From positions 1 through 45,417 of the forward strand of contig CAXKVV010000485.1 of NCBI GenBank assembly GCA_964058805.1: a stretch of 45,417 nucleotides of DNA, read 5' to 3'. Positions within the stretch are counted from its first letter, which is position 1. Every line of letters begins with the position of its first letter. The notes beneath the pieces were generated by a model. It had not been told where the DNA came from. It saw nothing but the letters and a program-made list of their open reading frames with translations, and ran no database searches. This DNA is from Schoenoplectus triqueter (taxonomy: Eukaryota; Streptophyta; Magnoliopsida; Poales; Cyperaceae). Shown piece after piece: positions 7,500 through 18,100 of the stretch. The position numbers and the translations under genes were made by a program.

Positions 7500-7523
7500 C
7501 AACCGGCTCAGTGCTTCGAGTTG
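7500..7523. other. Array hairpin H6 (second loop class)
   Basis: CAACC, loop ggctcagtgcttc, then G, a bulged A and GTTG. It has the same right-arm bulge as H5, with a different helix. Confidence 0.65.
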
Positions 7524-7552
7524 TATTTTGTGTGATTGGTTGTTGACTAGTT

Positions 7553-7584
7553 AAGATTGAACCGTTCTGTAGTAGGTTTATCTT
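7553..7584. other. Array hairpin H7
   Basis: AAGAT-t-GAACC, loop gttctgtagta, GGTTT-ATCTT. Ten pairs, one of them G-U in RNA, plus the bulged T. Confidence 0.8.
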
Positions 7585-7595
7585 CTAGATCAACG

Positions 7596-7627
7596 GAGGT
7601 CGACTCGTTCTGTAGTAGACTCACCTC
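7596..7627. other. Array hairpin H8
   Basis: GAGGT-c-GACTC, loop gttctgtagta, GACTC-ACCTC. There is one C-C mismatch in the inner helix, which its repeat partner H11 does not have. Confidence 0.75.
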
Positions 7628-7642
7628 AAGCCCCTCTGAAGA

Positions 7643-7672
7643 GATTAACCTGGTCTGTAGTAAGGTTATATC
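7643..7672. other. Array hairpin H9
   Basis: GAT-TAACCT, loop ggtctgtagta, AGGTTA-t-ATC. Here the bulged T sits on the right arm. Confidence 0.75.
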
Positions 7673-7684
7673 CCGAGGTGGCAT

Positions 7685-7715
7685 AGACTGAACCGATCTG
7701 TTTGTAGGTTCGTCT
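7685..7715. other. Array hairpin H10
   Basis: AGAC-t-GAACC, loop gatctgtttgta, GGTTC-GTCT. Confidence 0.8.
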
Positions 7716-7730
7716 TCCATAGGATGAAGT

Positions 7731-7760
7731 AGGTCGAGTCGTTCTGTAGTAGACTCACCT
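7731..7760. other. Array hairpin H11
   Basis: AGGT-c-GAGTC, loop gttctgtagta, GACTC-ACCT. Perfect apart from the bulge. It is the partner of H8 in the 135-bp repeat. Confidence 0.8.
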
Positions 7761-7774
7761 CGAACCCCTTCGAA

Positions 7775-7806
7775 GAGATTAATCTGATCTGTAGTAAGGT
7801 TACCTC
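7775..7806. other. Array hairpin H12
   Basis: GAG-at-TAATCT, loop gatctgtagta, AGGTTA-c-CTC. One inner pair is T-G (U-G in RNA), where partner H9 has C-G. Confidence 0.75.
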
Positions 7807-7818
7807 TTGAAGCGGTAA

Positions 7819-7849
7819 AGACTGAACCTATCTGTTTGTAGGTTCGTCT
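7819..7849. other. Array hairpin H13
   Basis: AGAC-t-GAACCT, 10-nt loop atctgtttgt, AGGTTC-GTCT. Partner of H10, with one extra closing pair. Confidence 0.8.
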
Positions 7850-7860
7850 TCCATGGACCC

Positions 7861-8153
7861 CTTTTGTGAACCCAGACGACCACTTGAACATCTTTTAACT
7901 ATACTATTTGCTTCTCTCTTTCAAAGATCCAGAGGTGCCTCGAGGTTAGTAGCCCAAGGTAATTAACGGTGGGGGCTTGCGCCCACCGGAATCTACAAGA
8001 ACTCACAATCACTAAAAAAACCCCTGAATGTGCATCCAAATATCTCTAAATGGCAGAATTAGCCGACACCCAGCAGATGCACGCTCGGGAGGGATCTCCG
8101 TGTCCTTCTTCCGCAAACCCATCGCCCAGCGGCGGTGCGCAGCGCGCGAAAAA
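7861..8153. other. Unique flank left of the satellite
   Basis: Holds a 9-bp inverted repeat with one mismatch (GGTGGGGGC and GCGCCCACC, 7968-7987, 2-nt loop). From about 8060 a GC-rich stretch runs up to the first satellite unit. An ATG at 8050 opens a plus-strand frame of about 35 codons that then runs into the satellite. It shows no domain I recognise and its continuation is satellite-derived, so I do not call it a gene. A short exon remnant is possible. Confidence 0.5.
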
Positions 8154-11100
8154 GGGTCCCGGACTTATTTTCGGCGGTATCGAGCTCGTCGGGTCCCGGA
8201 CTCATTTTCGGCGGTATCGAGGGCGTCGGGTATCGTTTTCATGTTTTGCGCGCCCGAACTCATTTTTGGCGGTAACGAGGGCGTCGGGTCCCGTTTTCAA
8301 GTTTTGCGTGCCCGTACTCATTTCGGCGGTAACGAGGGCGTCGGGTCCCGTTTTCATGTTTTGCGAACTCGGACTCATTTTCGGCGGTATCGAGGGCGTC
8401 GGGTATCGTTTTCATGTGTTGCGCGCCCGAACTCATATTCGGCGGTACCGAGGGCATCAGTGCCCGTTTTCATGTTTTGCGCGCCCGGACTCGTTTTCGG
8501 CGGTACCGAGGGCGTAGGGTCCCGTTTTCACGTTTTGTGCGCTCGGACTCGTTTTCAACGCTATCGAGGGCGTCGGGTCCCGTTTCAATGTTTTGCGCGC
8601 CCGGACTCGTTTTCGGCGGAACCGAGGTTGTCGGGTCCCGTTTTCATGTTTTACGCGCTCGGACTCGTTTTCGGCGATACCGAGGGTGTCGGGTCCCGTT
8701 TTCATGTTTTGCGCGCCCGGACTCATTTTCGGCGGTCTCGAGTGCGTCGGGTCCCGTTTTCGGCGGTATCGAGAGCGTCGGGTATCGTTTTCATGTTTTG
8801 CGCGCCCGAACTCATTTTCGGCGGTACCGAGGGCGTCGGGCCCCGTTTTCATATTTTGCGCGCCCGGACACGTTTTCGGCTGTACTGAGGTTGTCGGGTC
8901 CCATTTTAATGTTTTGCGCTTCCGGACTCGTTTTCGGCGGTCTCGAGGGCGTCGGGTCCTTTTTTCATGTTTTGCGCGCCCGGACTCGTTTTCGGCGATA
9001 CCGAGGGCGTCGGGTCCCGTTTTAAAGTTTTGCGCGCCCGGACACGTTTTCAGCGGTACCGAGGGCGTCGGGTCCCGTTTTCACGTTTTGCGGGCCCGGA
9101 CTCATTTTCGGCGGTCTCGAGGGCGTCGGGTCCCGTTTTCGGCGGGTATCGAGGGCGTCGGGTATCGTTTTCATGTTTTGCGCGCCCGAACTCATTTTCG
9201 GCGGTACCTAGGTTGTCGGGTCCCGTTTTAATGTTTTGCGCGCCCGGACTCATTTTCGACGGTACCGAGGGCGTCGGGTCCCGGACTCATTTTCGGCGGT
9301 ATCGAGGGCGTCGGGTATCGTTTTCATGTTTTGCGCGCCCGAACTCATTTTCGGCGGTACCTACGGCGTCGGGCCCTGTTTTCATGTTTTGCGCGCCCGG
9401 ACTCATTTTCGGCGGTAACGAGGGCGTCGGGAACCGTTTTCATGTTTTGCGCTCCCGGACTCGTTTTCGGCGGTACCAAGGGCGTCGGGTCCCGTTTTGA
9501 CGTTTTGCGCGCCCGGACCTGTTTTCGGCGGTACCGAGGGCGTCGGGTCCCGTTTTCACGTTTTGCGCGCCCGGACCTGTTTTCGGCGGTACCGAGGGCG
9601 TCGGGTCCCGTTTTCACGTTTTGCGCGCCCGAACTCATATTCGGCGGTACCGAGGGCGTCAGGGCCCGTTTTCATGTTTTACGCGCCCGGACTCGTTTTC
9701 GGCGGTACCGAAGGCGTCGGGTCCCGTATTCACGTTTTGCGCGCCCGGACTCGTTTTCAACGCTATCGAGGGCGTCGGGCCCCGTTTTAATGTTTTGCGC
9801 GCCTGGACTCGTTTTCGGCGGTCTCATGGGCGTCGGGTATCGTTTTCATGTTTTGCGCGCCCGAACTCATTTTCGGCGGTACCTAGGGCGTCGGGTCCCG
9901 TTTTCATGTTTTGCGCGCCCGGACTCGTTTTCGGCGGTACCGAGGGCGTCGGGTCCCGTTTTCACGTTTTGCGCGCCCGAACTCGTTTTCGGCGGTACCG
10001 AGGTTGTCGGGTCCCGTTTTCATGTTTTGCGCGCCCGGACTCGTTTTCGACGATATCGAGGGTGTCGGGTCCCGTTTTAATGTTTTGCGCGTCCGAACTC
10101 GTTTTCGGCGGTCTCAAGTGCGTCGGGTCCCGTTTTCGGCGGTATCGAGGGCGTCGGGTATCGTTTTCATGTTTTGCGCGCCTCAACACATTTTCGGCGG
10201 TACCGAGGGCGTCGGGTCCCATTTTCATGTTTTGCGCGCCCGAACTCTTTTTCGGCGGTACCGAGGGCGTCGGGTCCCGTTTTCATGTTTTGCGCGCCCG
10301 GACTCGTTTTCGGCTGTACCGAGGGCGTCGGGTCTCGTTTTCACGTTATGCGCTCCCGGACTCGTTTTCGGCGGTACCGAGGTTGTCGGGTCCAATTTTA
10401 ATGTTTTGCGCTCCCGGACTCGTTTTCTGCGTTCTCGAGGGCGTCGGGTCCTTTTTTCATGTTTTGCGCGCCCGGACTCGTTTTCGGCGATACCGAGGGC
10501 GTCGGGTCCCGTTTTAAACTTTTGCGCGCCCCGACTCTTTTTCGGCGGTACCGAGGGCGTCGGGTCCCGTTTTCACGTTTTGCGCGCCCGGAATCGTTTT
10601 CGGCGGTCTCGAGGGCGTCGGGTCCCGTTTTCAGCGGGTATCGAGGGCGTCGGGTATCGTTTTCATGTTTTGCGCGCCCGAACTCATTTTCGGCGGTACC
10701 GAGGGCGTCGTGTCCCGTTTTCATGTTTTGCGCGCCCGTACTCGTTTTCGGCTGTACGGAGGGCGTCGTGTCCCGTTTTCACGTTTTGCGCTCCCGGACT
10801 CGTTTTCGGCGGTACCGAGGTTGTCGGGTCCAATTTTAATGTTTTGATCGCCCGGACTCGTTTTCGGCGGTACCGAGGGCGTCGGGTCCCGTTTTAATGT
10901 TTTGCGCACCAGGACTCGTTTTCGGCGGTCTCGAGGGCGTCGGGTATCATTTTCATGTTTTGCGCGCCCCGACTCTTTTTCGGCGGTACCGTGGGCGTCG
11001 GGTCCCGTTTTGACGTTTTGCGCGCGCGGACTCGTTTTCGGCGGTCTCGAGGGCGTCGAGTCCCGTTTTCGGCGGGTATCGAGGGCGTCGGGTATCGTTT

Positions 11101-13150
11101 TCACGTTTTGCGCGCCCGAACTCATTTTCGGCGGTACCGAGGGCGTCGGGTCCCGTTTTCATGTTTTGTGCGCCCGGACTCGTTTTCGGCGATACCGAGG
11201 GCGTCGGGTCCCGTTTTAATGTTTTGCGAGCCCGGACTCATTTTCGGCGGTCTCGAAGGCGTCGGGTCCCGTTTTCGGCGGTACCGAGGGCGTCGTGTCT
11301 CATTTTCTTGTTTTGCGCGCCCGAACTCGTTTTCGGCGGTACCCGGGGCGTCGGGTCTCTTTTTCATGTTTTGCTATCGGACTCGTTTTAGACGGTACCG
11401 AGGGCCTCGGGTCCCGTTTTCAAGTTTTGCGCGCCCGGACTCGTTTTCGACGGTACCGAGGGCGTCGGGTATCGTTTTAATATTTTGCGCGCCAGAACTC
11501 ATTTTCGGCGGTACCGAGGGCGTCGGGTCCCGTTTTCATGTTTTGCGCGCCCGAACTCATTTTCGGCGGTACCTAGGTTGTCGGGTCCCGTTTTAATGTT
11601 TTTCGCGCCCGGACTTGTTTTCGGCGGTACCGAGCTCGTCGGGTCCCGGACTCATTTTCGACGGTATCGAGGGCGTCGTGTATCGTTTTCATGTTTTGCG
11701 CGCCCGAACTCATATTCGGCGGTACCGAGAGCGTCATGGCCCGTTTTCATGTTTTGCGCGCCCGGACTCGTTTTCGGCGGTACCGAGGGCTTCGGGTCCC
11801 GTTTTCACGTTTTGCGCGCCTGGACTCGTTTTCGGCGGTACCTAGAGCGTCGGGTCCCGTTTTCATGTTTTGCGCGCCCGAACTCATTTTCGGTGGTACC
11901 TAGAGCGTCGGGTCCCGTTTTCATGTTTTGCGCGCCCGGACTTGTTTTCGGCAGTACCGAGGGCGTCGGGTCCCGTTTTCACGTTTTGCGCGCCCATACT
12001 CATTTTCGGCGATATCGAGGGCGTCCGGTCCTGTTTTAATGTTTTGCGCGCCCAGACTCGTTTCGGCGGTCTCGAGTGCGTCGGGTCCCGTTTTCGGCGG
12101 TATCGAGGGCGTCGGATATCGTTTTCATGTTTTGCGCGCCCGAACTCATTTTCGGCGGTACCAAGGGCGTCGGGTCCCGTTTTCATGTTTTGCGCCCCGG
12201 ACTCATTTTCGGCTGTACCGAGGGCGTCGGGTCCCGTTTTCACGTTTTGCGCTCCCGGACTCGTTTTCGGCGGAACCGAGGGCGTCGGGTCCCGTTTTCA
12301 CGTTTTGCGCGCCCGGACTCGTTTTCGGCGGTACCGAGGTTGTCGGGTCCCGTTTTCATGTTTTGCGCGCCCGGACTCGTTTTCGACGATATCGAGGGCG
12401 TCGGGTCCCGATTTAATGGTTTGCGCGCCCGGACTCATTTTCGGCGGTCTCGAGTGCGTCGGGTCCCGTTTTCGGCGGGTATCGAGGGCGTCGGGTATCG
12501 TTTTTATGTTTTGCGCGCCCGAACTCATTTTCGGCGGTACTGAGGGCGTCGGGTCTCGTTTTCATGTTTTGCGCGCCCGGACTCGTTTTCGGTGATACCG
12601 AGGGTGTTGGGTCCCGTTTTAATGTTTTGCGAGCCCGGAATCGTTTTCGGCGGTCTCGAAGGCGTCGTGTCCCGTTTTCGGCGGTACCGAGGGCGTCGTG
12701 TCTCATTTTCTTGTTTTGCGCGCCCGGACTCGTTTTCGGAGTACCCCGGGCGTCGGGTCCCTTTTTCATGTTTTGCGCGCTCGGACTCGTTTTAGACGGT
12801 ACCGAGGGCCTCGAGTCCCGTTTTCATGTTTTGCGCGCCCGGACTCGTTTTCGGCGGTATCGAGGGCGTCGGGTATCATTTTCATGTTTTGCGCGCTCGA
12901 ACTCATTTTCGGCGGTACCGAGGGCGTCGGGTATCGTTATAATGTTTTGCGCGCCAGAAATCATTTTCGGCGGTACCGAGGGCGTCGTGTCTCGTTTTCA
13001 TGTTTTGTTCGCCCGGATTCGTTTTCGGCGATACCGAGGGCGTCGGGTCCCATTTTCATGTTTTGTGCGCCCGGACTCGTTTTCGGCGGTATCGAGGGCG
13101 TCGGGTATCATTTTCATGTTTTGCGCGCCCGAACTCATTTTCGGCGGTAC
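8154..13150. repeat. Satellite left margin, irregular monomer order
   Basis: Monomer variants are mixed here without the long near-identical blocks seen further right. It includes short monomers of 37 bp (from 8173, 11636 and elsewhere) and 31 bp (for example 9105-9135), plus private substitutions. This is the expected look of an array edge that is homogenised less often. Confidence 0.6.
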
Positions 13151-15160
13151 CGAGGGCGTCGGGTATCGTTTTCATGTTTTGCGCGCCCGAACTCATTTTC
13201 GGCGGTACCGAGGGCGTCAGGTCCCGTTTTCATGTTTTGCGCGCCCGGACTCGTTTTCGGCGGTACCGAGGGCGTCAGGTCTCGTTTTCATGTTTTGCGC
13301 TCCCGGAAGGGCTTTCGGCGGTACCGAGGGCGTCGGGTCTCGTTTTCATGTTTTGCGCTACCGGACTCATTCTTGACGGTAATGAGGGCGTCGGGTCCCG
13401 TTTTTATGTTTTACGCTCCCGGACTTGTTTTCGGCGGTCTCGAGGGCGTCGAGTCCCGTTTTCGGTGGGTATCGAGGGCGTCGGGTATCGTTTTCATGTT
13501 TTGCGCGCCCGAACTCATATTCGGTGGTACCTAGGTTGTCGGGTCCCGTTTTAATGTTTTGCGCGCCCGGACTCATTTTCGGCGGTACCGAGGGCGTCGG
13601 GTCCCGGACTCATTTTCGGCGGTATCGAGGGCGTCAGGTCCCGTTTTCATATTTTGCGCACCCGGACTCGTTTTCGGCGGTACCGAGGGCGTCGGGTCCC
13701 GTTTTCACGTTTTGCGCGCCTGGACTTGTTTTCGGCGGTACCGAGCTCGTCGGGTCCCAGACTCATTTTCGGCGGTATCGAGGGCGTCGGGTATCGTTTT
13801 CATGTTTTGCGTGCCCGAACTCACATTCGGTGGTACCGAGGGCGTCAGGTCCCGTTTTCATGTTTTGCGCGCCCGGACTCATTTTCGGCGGTACCGAGGG
13901 CGTCGGGTCCCGTTTTCACATTTTGCGCGCCCGGACACGTTTTCGGCGGTACCGAGGTTGTCGGGTCCCGTTTTCATGTTTTGCGCGCCCAGACTCGTTT
14001 TCGGCGATATCGAGGGCGTCGGGTCCCGTTTTAATGTTTTGCGCGCACGGACTCGTTTTCGGCGGTCTCGAGTGCGTCGGGTTCCGTTTTCGGCGGTATC
14101 GAGGGCGTCGGGTATCGTTTTCATGTTTTGCGTGCCCGAACTCATTTTTGGCGGTACTGAGGGCGTCGGGTATCGTTTTCATGTTTTGCGCGCCCGAACT
14201 CATTTTCGGCGGTACCGAGGGCGTCAGGTCCCGTTTTCATGTTTTGCGCGCCCGGACTCGTTTTCGGCGGTACCGAGGGCGTCAGGTCTCGTTTTCATGT
14301 TTTGCGCTCCCGGAAGGGCTTTCGGCGGTACCGAGGGCGTCGGGTCTCGTTTTCATGTTTTGCGCTACCGGACTCATTCTTGACGGTAATGAGGGCGTCG
14401 GGTCCCGTTTTTATGTTTTACGCTCCCGGACTTGTTTTCGGCGGTCTCGAGGGCGTCGAGTCCCGTTTTCGGTGGGTATCGAGGGCGTCGGGTATCGTTT
14501 TCATGTTTTGCGCGCCCGAACTCATATTCGGTGGTACCTAGGTTGTCGGGTCCCGTTTTAATGTTTTGCGCGCCCGGACTCATTTTCGGCGGTACCGAGG
14601 GCGTCGGGTCCCGGACTCATTTTCGGCGGTATCGAGGGCGTCAGGTCCCGTTTTCATATTTTGCGCACCCGGACTCGTTTTCGGCGGTACCGAGGGCGTC
14701 GGGTCCCGTTTTCACGTTTTGCGCGCCTGGACTTGTTTTCGGCGGTACCGAGCTCGTCGGGTCCCAGACTCATTTTCGGCGGTATCGAGGGCGTCGGGTA
14801 TCGTTTTCATGTTTTGCGTGCCCGAACTCACATTCGGTGGTACCGAGGGCGTCAGGTCCCGTTTTCATGTTTTGCGCGCCCGGACTCATTTTCGGCGGTA
14901 CCGAGGGCGTCGGGTCCCGTTTTCACATTTTGCGCGCCCGGACACGTTTTCGGCGGTACCGAGGTTGTCGGGTCCCGTTTTCATGTTTTGCGCGCCCAGA
15001 CTCGTTTTCGGCGATATCGAGGGCGTCGGGTCCCGTTTTAATGTTTTGCGCGCACGGACTCGTTTTCGGCGGTCTCGAGTGCGTCGGGTTCCGTTTTCGG
15101 CGGTATCGAGGGCGTCGGGTATCGTTTTCATGTTTTGCGTGCCCGAACTTATTTTTGGCG
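13150..15160. repeat. 1,007-bp tandem duplication in satellite
   Basis: Copy 1 is about 13150-14156 and copy 2 about 14157-15160. A diagnostic odd monomer containing GGAAGGGCTTTCGGCGG occurs at 13305 and 14312, exactly 1,007 bp apart. The two copies read as identical over nearly the whole unit, diverging only near the outer ends. This means very recent duplication or conversion, or an assembly duplication. Confidence 0.85.
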
Positions 15161-18100
15161 GTCTCGAGGGCGTCGGGTATCGTTTTCATGTTTTGCGCGC
15201 CCGAACTCATTTTCGGCGATACCGAGGGCGTCGGGTCCCGATTTCATGTTTTGCGCGCCCGGACTCGTTTTCGGCGGTACCGAGGGCGTCGGGTCCCGTT
15301 TTCACGTTTTGCGCGCCCGGACACGTTTTCGGCGGTACCGAGGTTGTCGGGTCCCGTTTTCATGTTTTGCGCGCCCGGACTCGTTTTCGGCGATATGGTG
15401 GGCGTCGGGTCCCATTTTAATGTTTTGCGCGCACGGACTCGTTTTCGGCGGTCTCAAGTCGTCGGGTTCCGTTTTCGGCGGTATCGAGGGCGTCGGGTAT
15501 TGTTTTCATGTTTTGCGTGCCCGAACTCATTTTTGGCGGTACTGAGGGTGTCTGGTCCCGTTTTCATGTTTTGCGCGCCCGGACTTATTTTCGGCTGTAC
15601 CGAGGGCGTCAGGTCCCGTTTTCACGTTTTGCGCTCCCGGACTCGTTTTCGGCGGTACCGAGGTTGTCGGGTCCCATTTTAATGTTTTGCGCTCCCGGAC
15701 TCATTTTCGGCGGTCTCGAGGGCGTCGGGTCCTTTTTTCATGTTTTGCGCGCCCGGACTCGTTTTCGGCGATACCGAGGGCGTCGGGTCCCGTTTTAAAG
15801 TTTTGCGCGCCCGGACTCGTTTTCGGCGGTACCGAGGGCGTCGGGTCCCGTTTTCACGTTTTGCGCCCCCGGACTCGATTTCGGCGGTCTCGAAGGCGTC
15901 GGGTCCCGTTTTCGGCGGTACCGAGGGCGTCGTGTCTCATTTTCTTGTTTTGCGCGCATGGATTCGTTTTCGGCGGTACCAAGGGCATCGGGTCCCTTTT
16001 TCATGTTTTGCGCGCTCGGACTCATTTTAGACGGTACCGAGGGCCTCGGGTCCTGTTTTCAAGTTTTGCGCGCCCGGACTCGTTTTCGACGGTAACCAGG
16101 GCGTCGGGTATCATTTTAATGTTTTGCGCGCCAGAACTCATTTTCGGCGGTACCGAGGGCGTCGTCTCGTTTTCATGTTTTGCGCGCCCGGACTCGTTTT
16201 CAGCGATACCGAGGGCGTCGGTTCCCGTTTTCTTGTTTTGTGCACCCAGACTCGTTTTCGGCGGTATCGAGGGCGTCGGGTATCATTTTCATGTTTTGCG
16301 CGCCCGAACTCATTTTCGGCGGTACCGAGGGCGTCGGGTGTCGTTTTCATGTTTTGCGCGCCCGAACTCATTTTCGGCGGTACCGAGGGCGTCGGGTCCC
16401 GTTTTCATGTTTTGCGCGCCCGGACTCGTTTTCGGCGGTACCGAGGGCGTCGGGTCTCGTTTTCATGTTTTGCGCTCCCGGAATCGCTTTCGGCGGTACC
16501 GAGGGCGTCGGGTCTCGTTTTCATGTTTTGCGCTCCCGGAATCGCTTTCGGCGGTACCGAGGGCGTCGGGTCTCGTTTCATGTTTTGCACTCCCGGACTC
16601 GTTTTTGACGGTAACGAGGGCGTCGGGTCCCGTTTTCATGTTTTGCGCTCCCGGACTCGTTTTCGGCGATACCGAGGGCGTCGGGTCCCGTTTTCATATT
16701 TTGCGCGCCCGGACTCGTTTTCGGCGATACCTAGGTTGTCGGGTCCCGTTTTAATGTTTTGCGCGCCCGGACTCGTTTTCGGCGGTCTCGAGGGCGTCGG
16801 GTCCCGTTTTCGGCGGGTATTGAGGGCGTCGGGTATCGTTTTCAAGTTTTGCGTGCCCGAACTCATTTTCGGCGGTACCGAGGGCGACGGGTACCGTTTT
16901 CAAGTTTTGCGCACCCGGACTTGTTTTCGGCGGTACCGAGCTCGTCGGGTCCCGGACTCATTTTCGGCGGTATCGAGGGCGTCGGGTATCATTTTCAAGT
17001 TTTGCGCGCCCGAACTCATTTTCGGCGGTACAGAGGGCGTCGGGTCCCGTCTTCACGTTTTGCGCGCCCGGACTCGTTTTCAACGCTATCGTTTTCGTCG
17101 CGTCCCGGACTCATTTTCGACGGTACCGAGGGCGTCAGGGCCCGTTTTCTTGTTTTGCGCGCTCGGACTCGCTTTCGGCGGTACCGAGGGCGTCGGGTCC
17201 CGACTTCACGTTTTGCGCGCCCGGACTCGTTTTCAACGCTATCGAGGGCGTCGGGTCCCGTTTTAATGTTTTGCGCGCCTGGACTCGTTTTCGGCGGTCT
17301 CGAGGGCGTCGGGTATATTTTTCATGTTTTGCGCGCCCGAACTCATTTTCGGCGGTACCTAGGGCGTCGGGTATCGTTTTCATGTTTTGCGCGCCCGAAC
17401 TCATTTTCGGCGGTAACGATGGCGGCGGGTCCCGTTTTCACGTTTTGCGCCCCCGGACTCATTTTCGGCGGTACCGAGGTTGTCGGGTCCCGTTTTCATG
17501 TTTTGTGCGCCCGGACTCGTTTTCGGCGATATCGAGGGCGTCGGGTCCCGTTTTCATGTTTTGCGCGCCCGGACTCGTTTTGGGCGATATCGAGGGCGTC
17601 GGGTCCCGTTTTAATATTTTGCGCGCCCGGACTCGTTTTCGGCGGTCTCGAGTGCGTCGGGTCCCGTTTTCGGCGGTATCGAGGGCGTCGAGTATCGTTT
17701 TCATGTTTTGCGCGCCCGAACTAATTTTCGGCGGTACCGTGGGCGTCTGGTCCCGTTTTCATGTTTTGCGCGCCCGGACTCGTTTTCAGCGGTACCGAGG
17801 TTGTCAGGTCCCATTTTAATGTTTTGCGCTCCCGGACTCATTTTCGGCGGTCTCGAGGGCGTCGGGTCCTTTTTTCATGTTTTGCGCGCCCGGACTCGTT
17901 TTCGGCGATACCGAGGGCGTCGGGTCCCGTTTTAAAGTTTTGCGCGCCCGGACTCGTTTTCATCGGTCTCGAGGGCATCGGGTCCCGTTTTCGGCGGGTA
18001 TCGAGGGCGTCGGGTATCGTTTTCATGTTTTGCGCGCCCGAACTCATTATCGGCGGTACCGAGGGCGTCGGGTATCGTTTTCACGTTTTGCGCGTCCGGA

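Larger units (their letters stand above)
7198..7849. repeat. Tandem covarying-hairpin array
   Basis: Thirteen main hairpins occur in about 650 bp, each near 30 bp and spaced about 44 bp apart in the right half. Ten share one plan: a variable outer helix of 3-5 bp, usually a single bulged T or C on the left arm, an inner helix of 5-6 bp, and a loop of 10-12 nt whose commonest form is GTTCTGTAGTA. Three belong to a second loop class around GGCTCAGTGCTTC. At 7596-7849 three hairpins form a unit of about 135 bp that is repeated twice. Inner helices vary in a paired way (GAACC/GGTTC, GAATC/GATTC, GAGTC/GACTC, GAACT/AGTTT). I know of no named element with this structure. It could be a decayed non-autonomous transposon, a structured-RNA source or a product of palindrome-correcting template switches. 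Confidence 0.85.

Noticed and set aside
7339..7523. Iron-responsive-element-like loops (CAGTGC) in H4-H6
   Set aside because: The loop is larger than the six bases of a true element, bulge positions differ, and plants are not known to use this system.
8010..8020. CACTAAAAAAA as the end of a CACTA-type transposon
   Set aside because: No matching inverted terminus or three-base target duplication was found, and the orientation would place the satellite inside the element.
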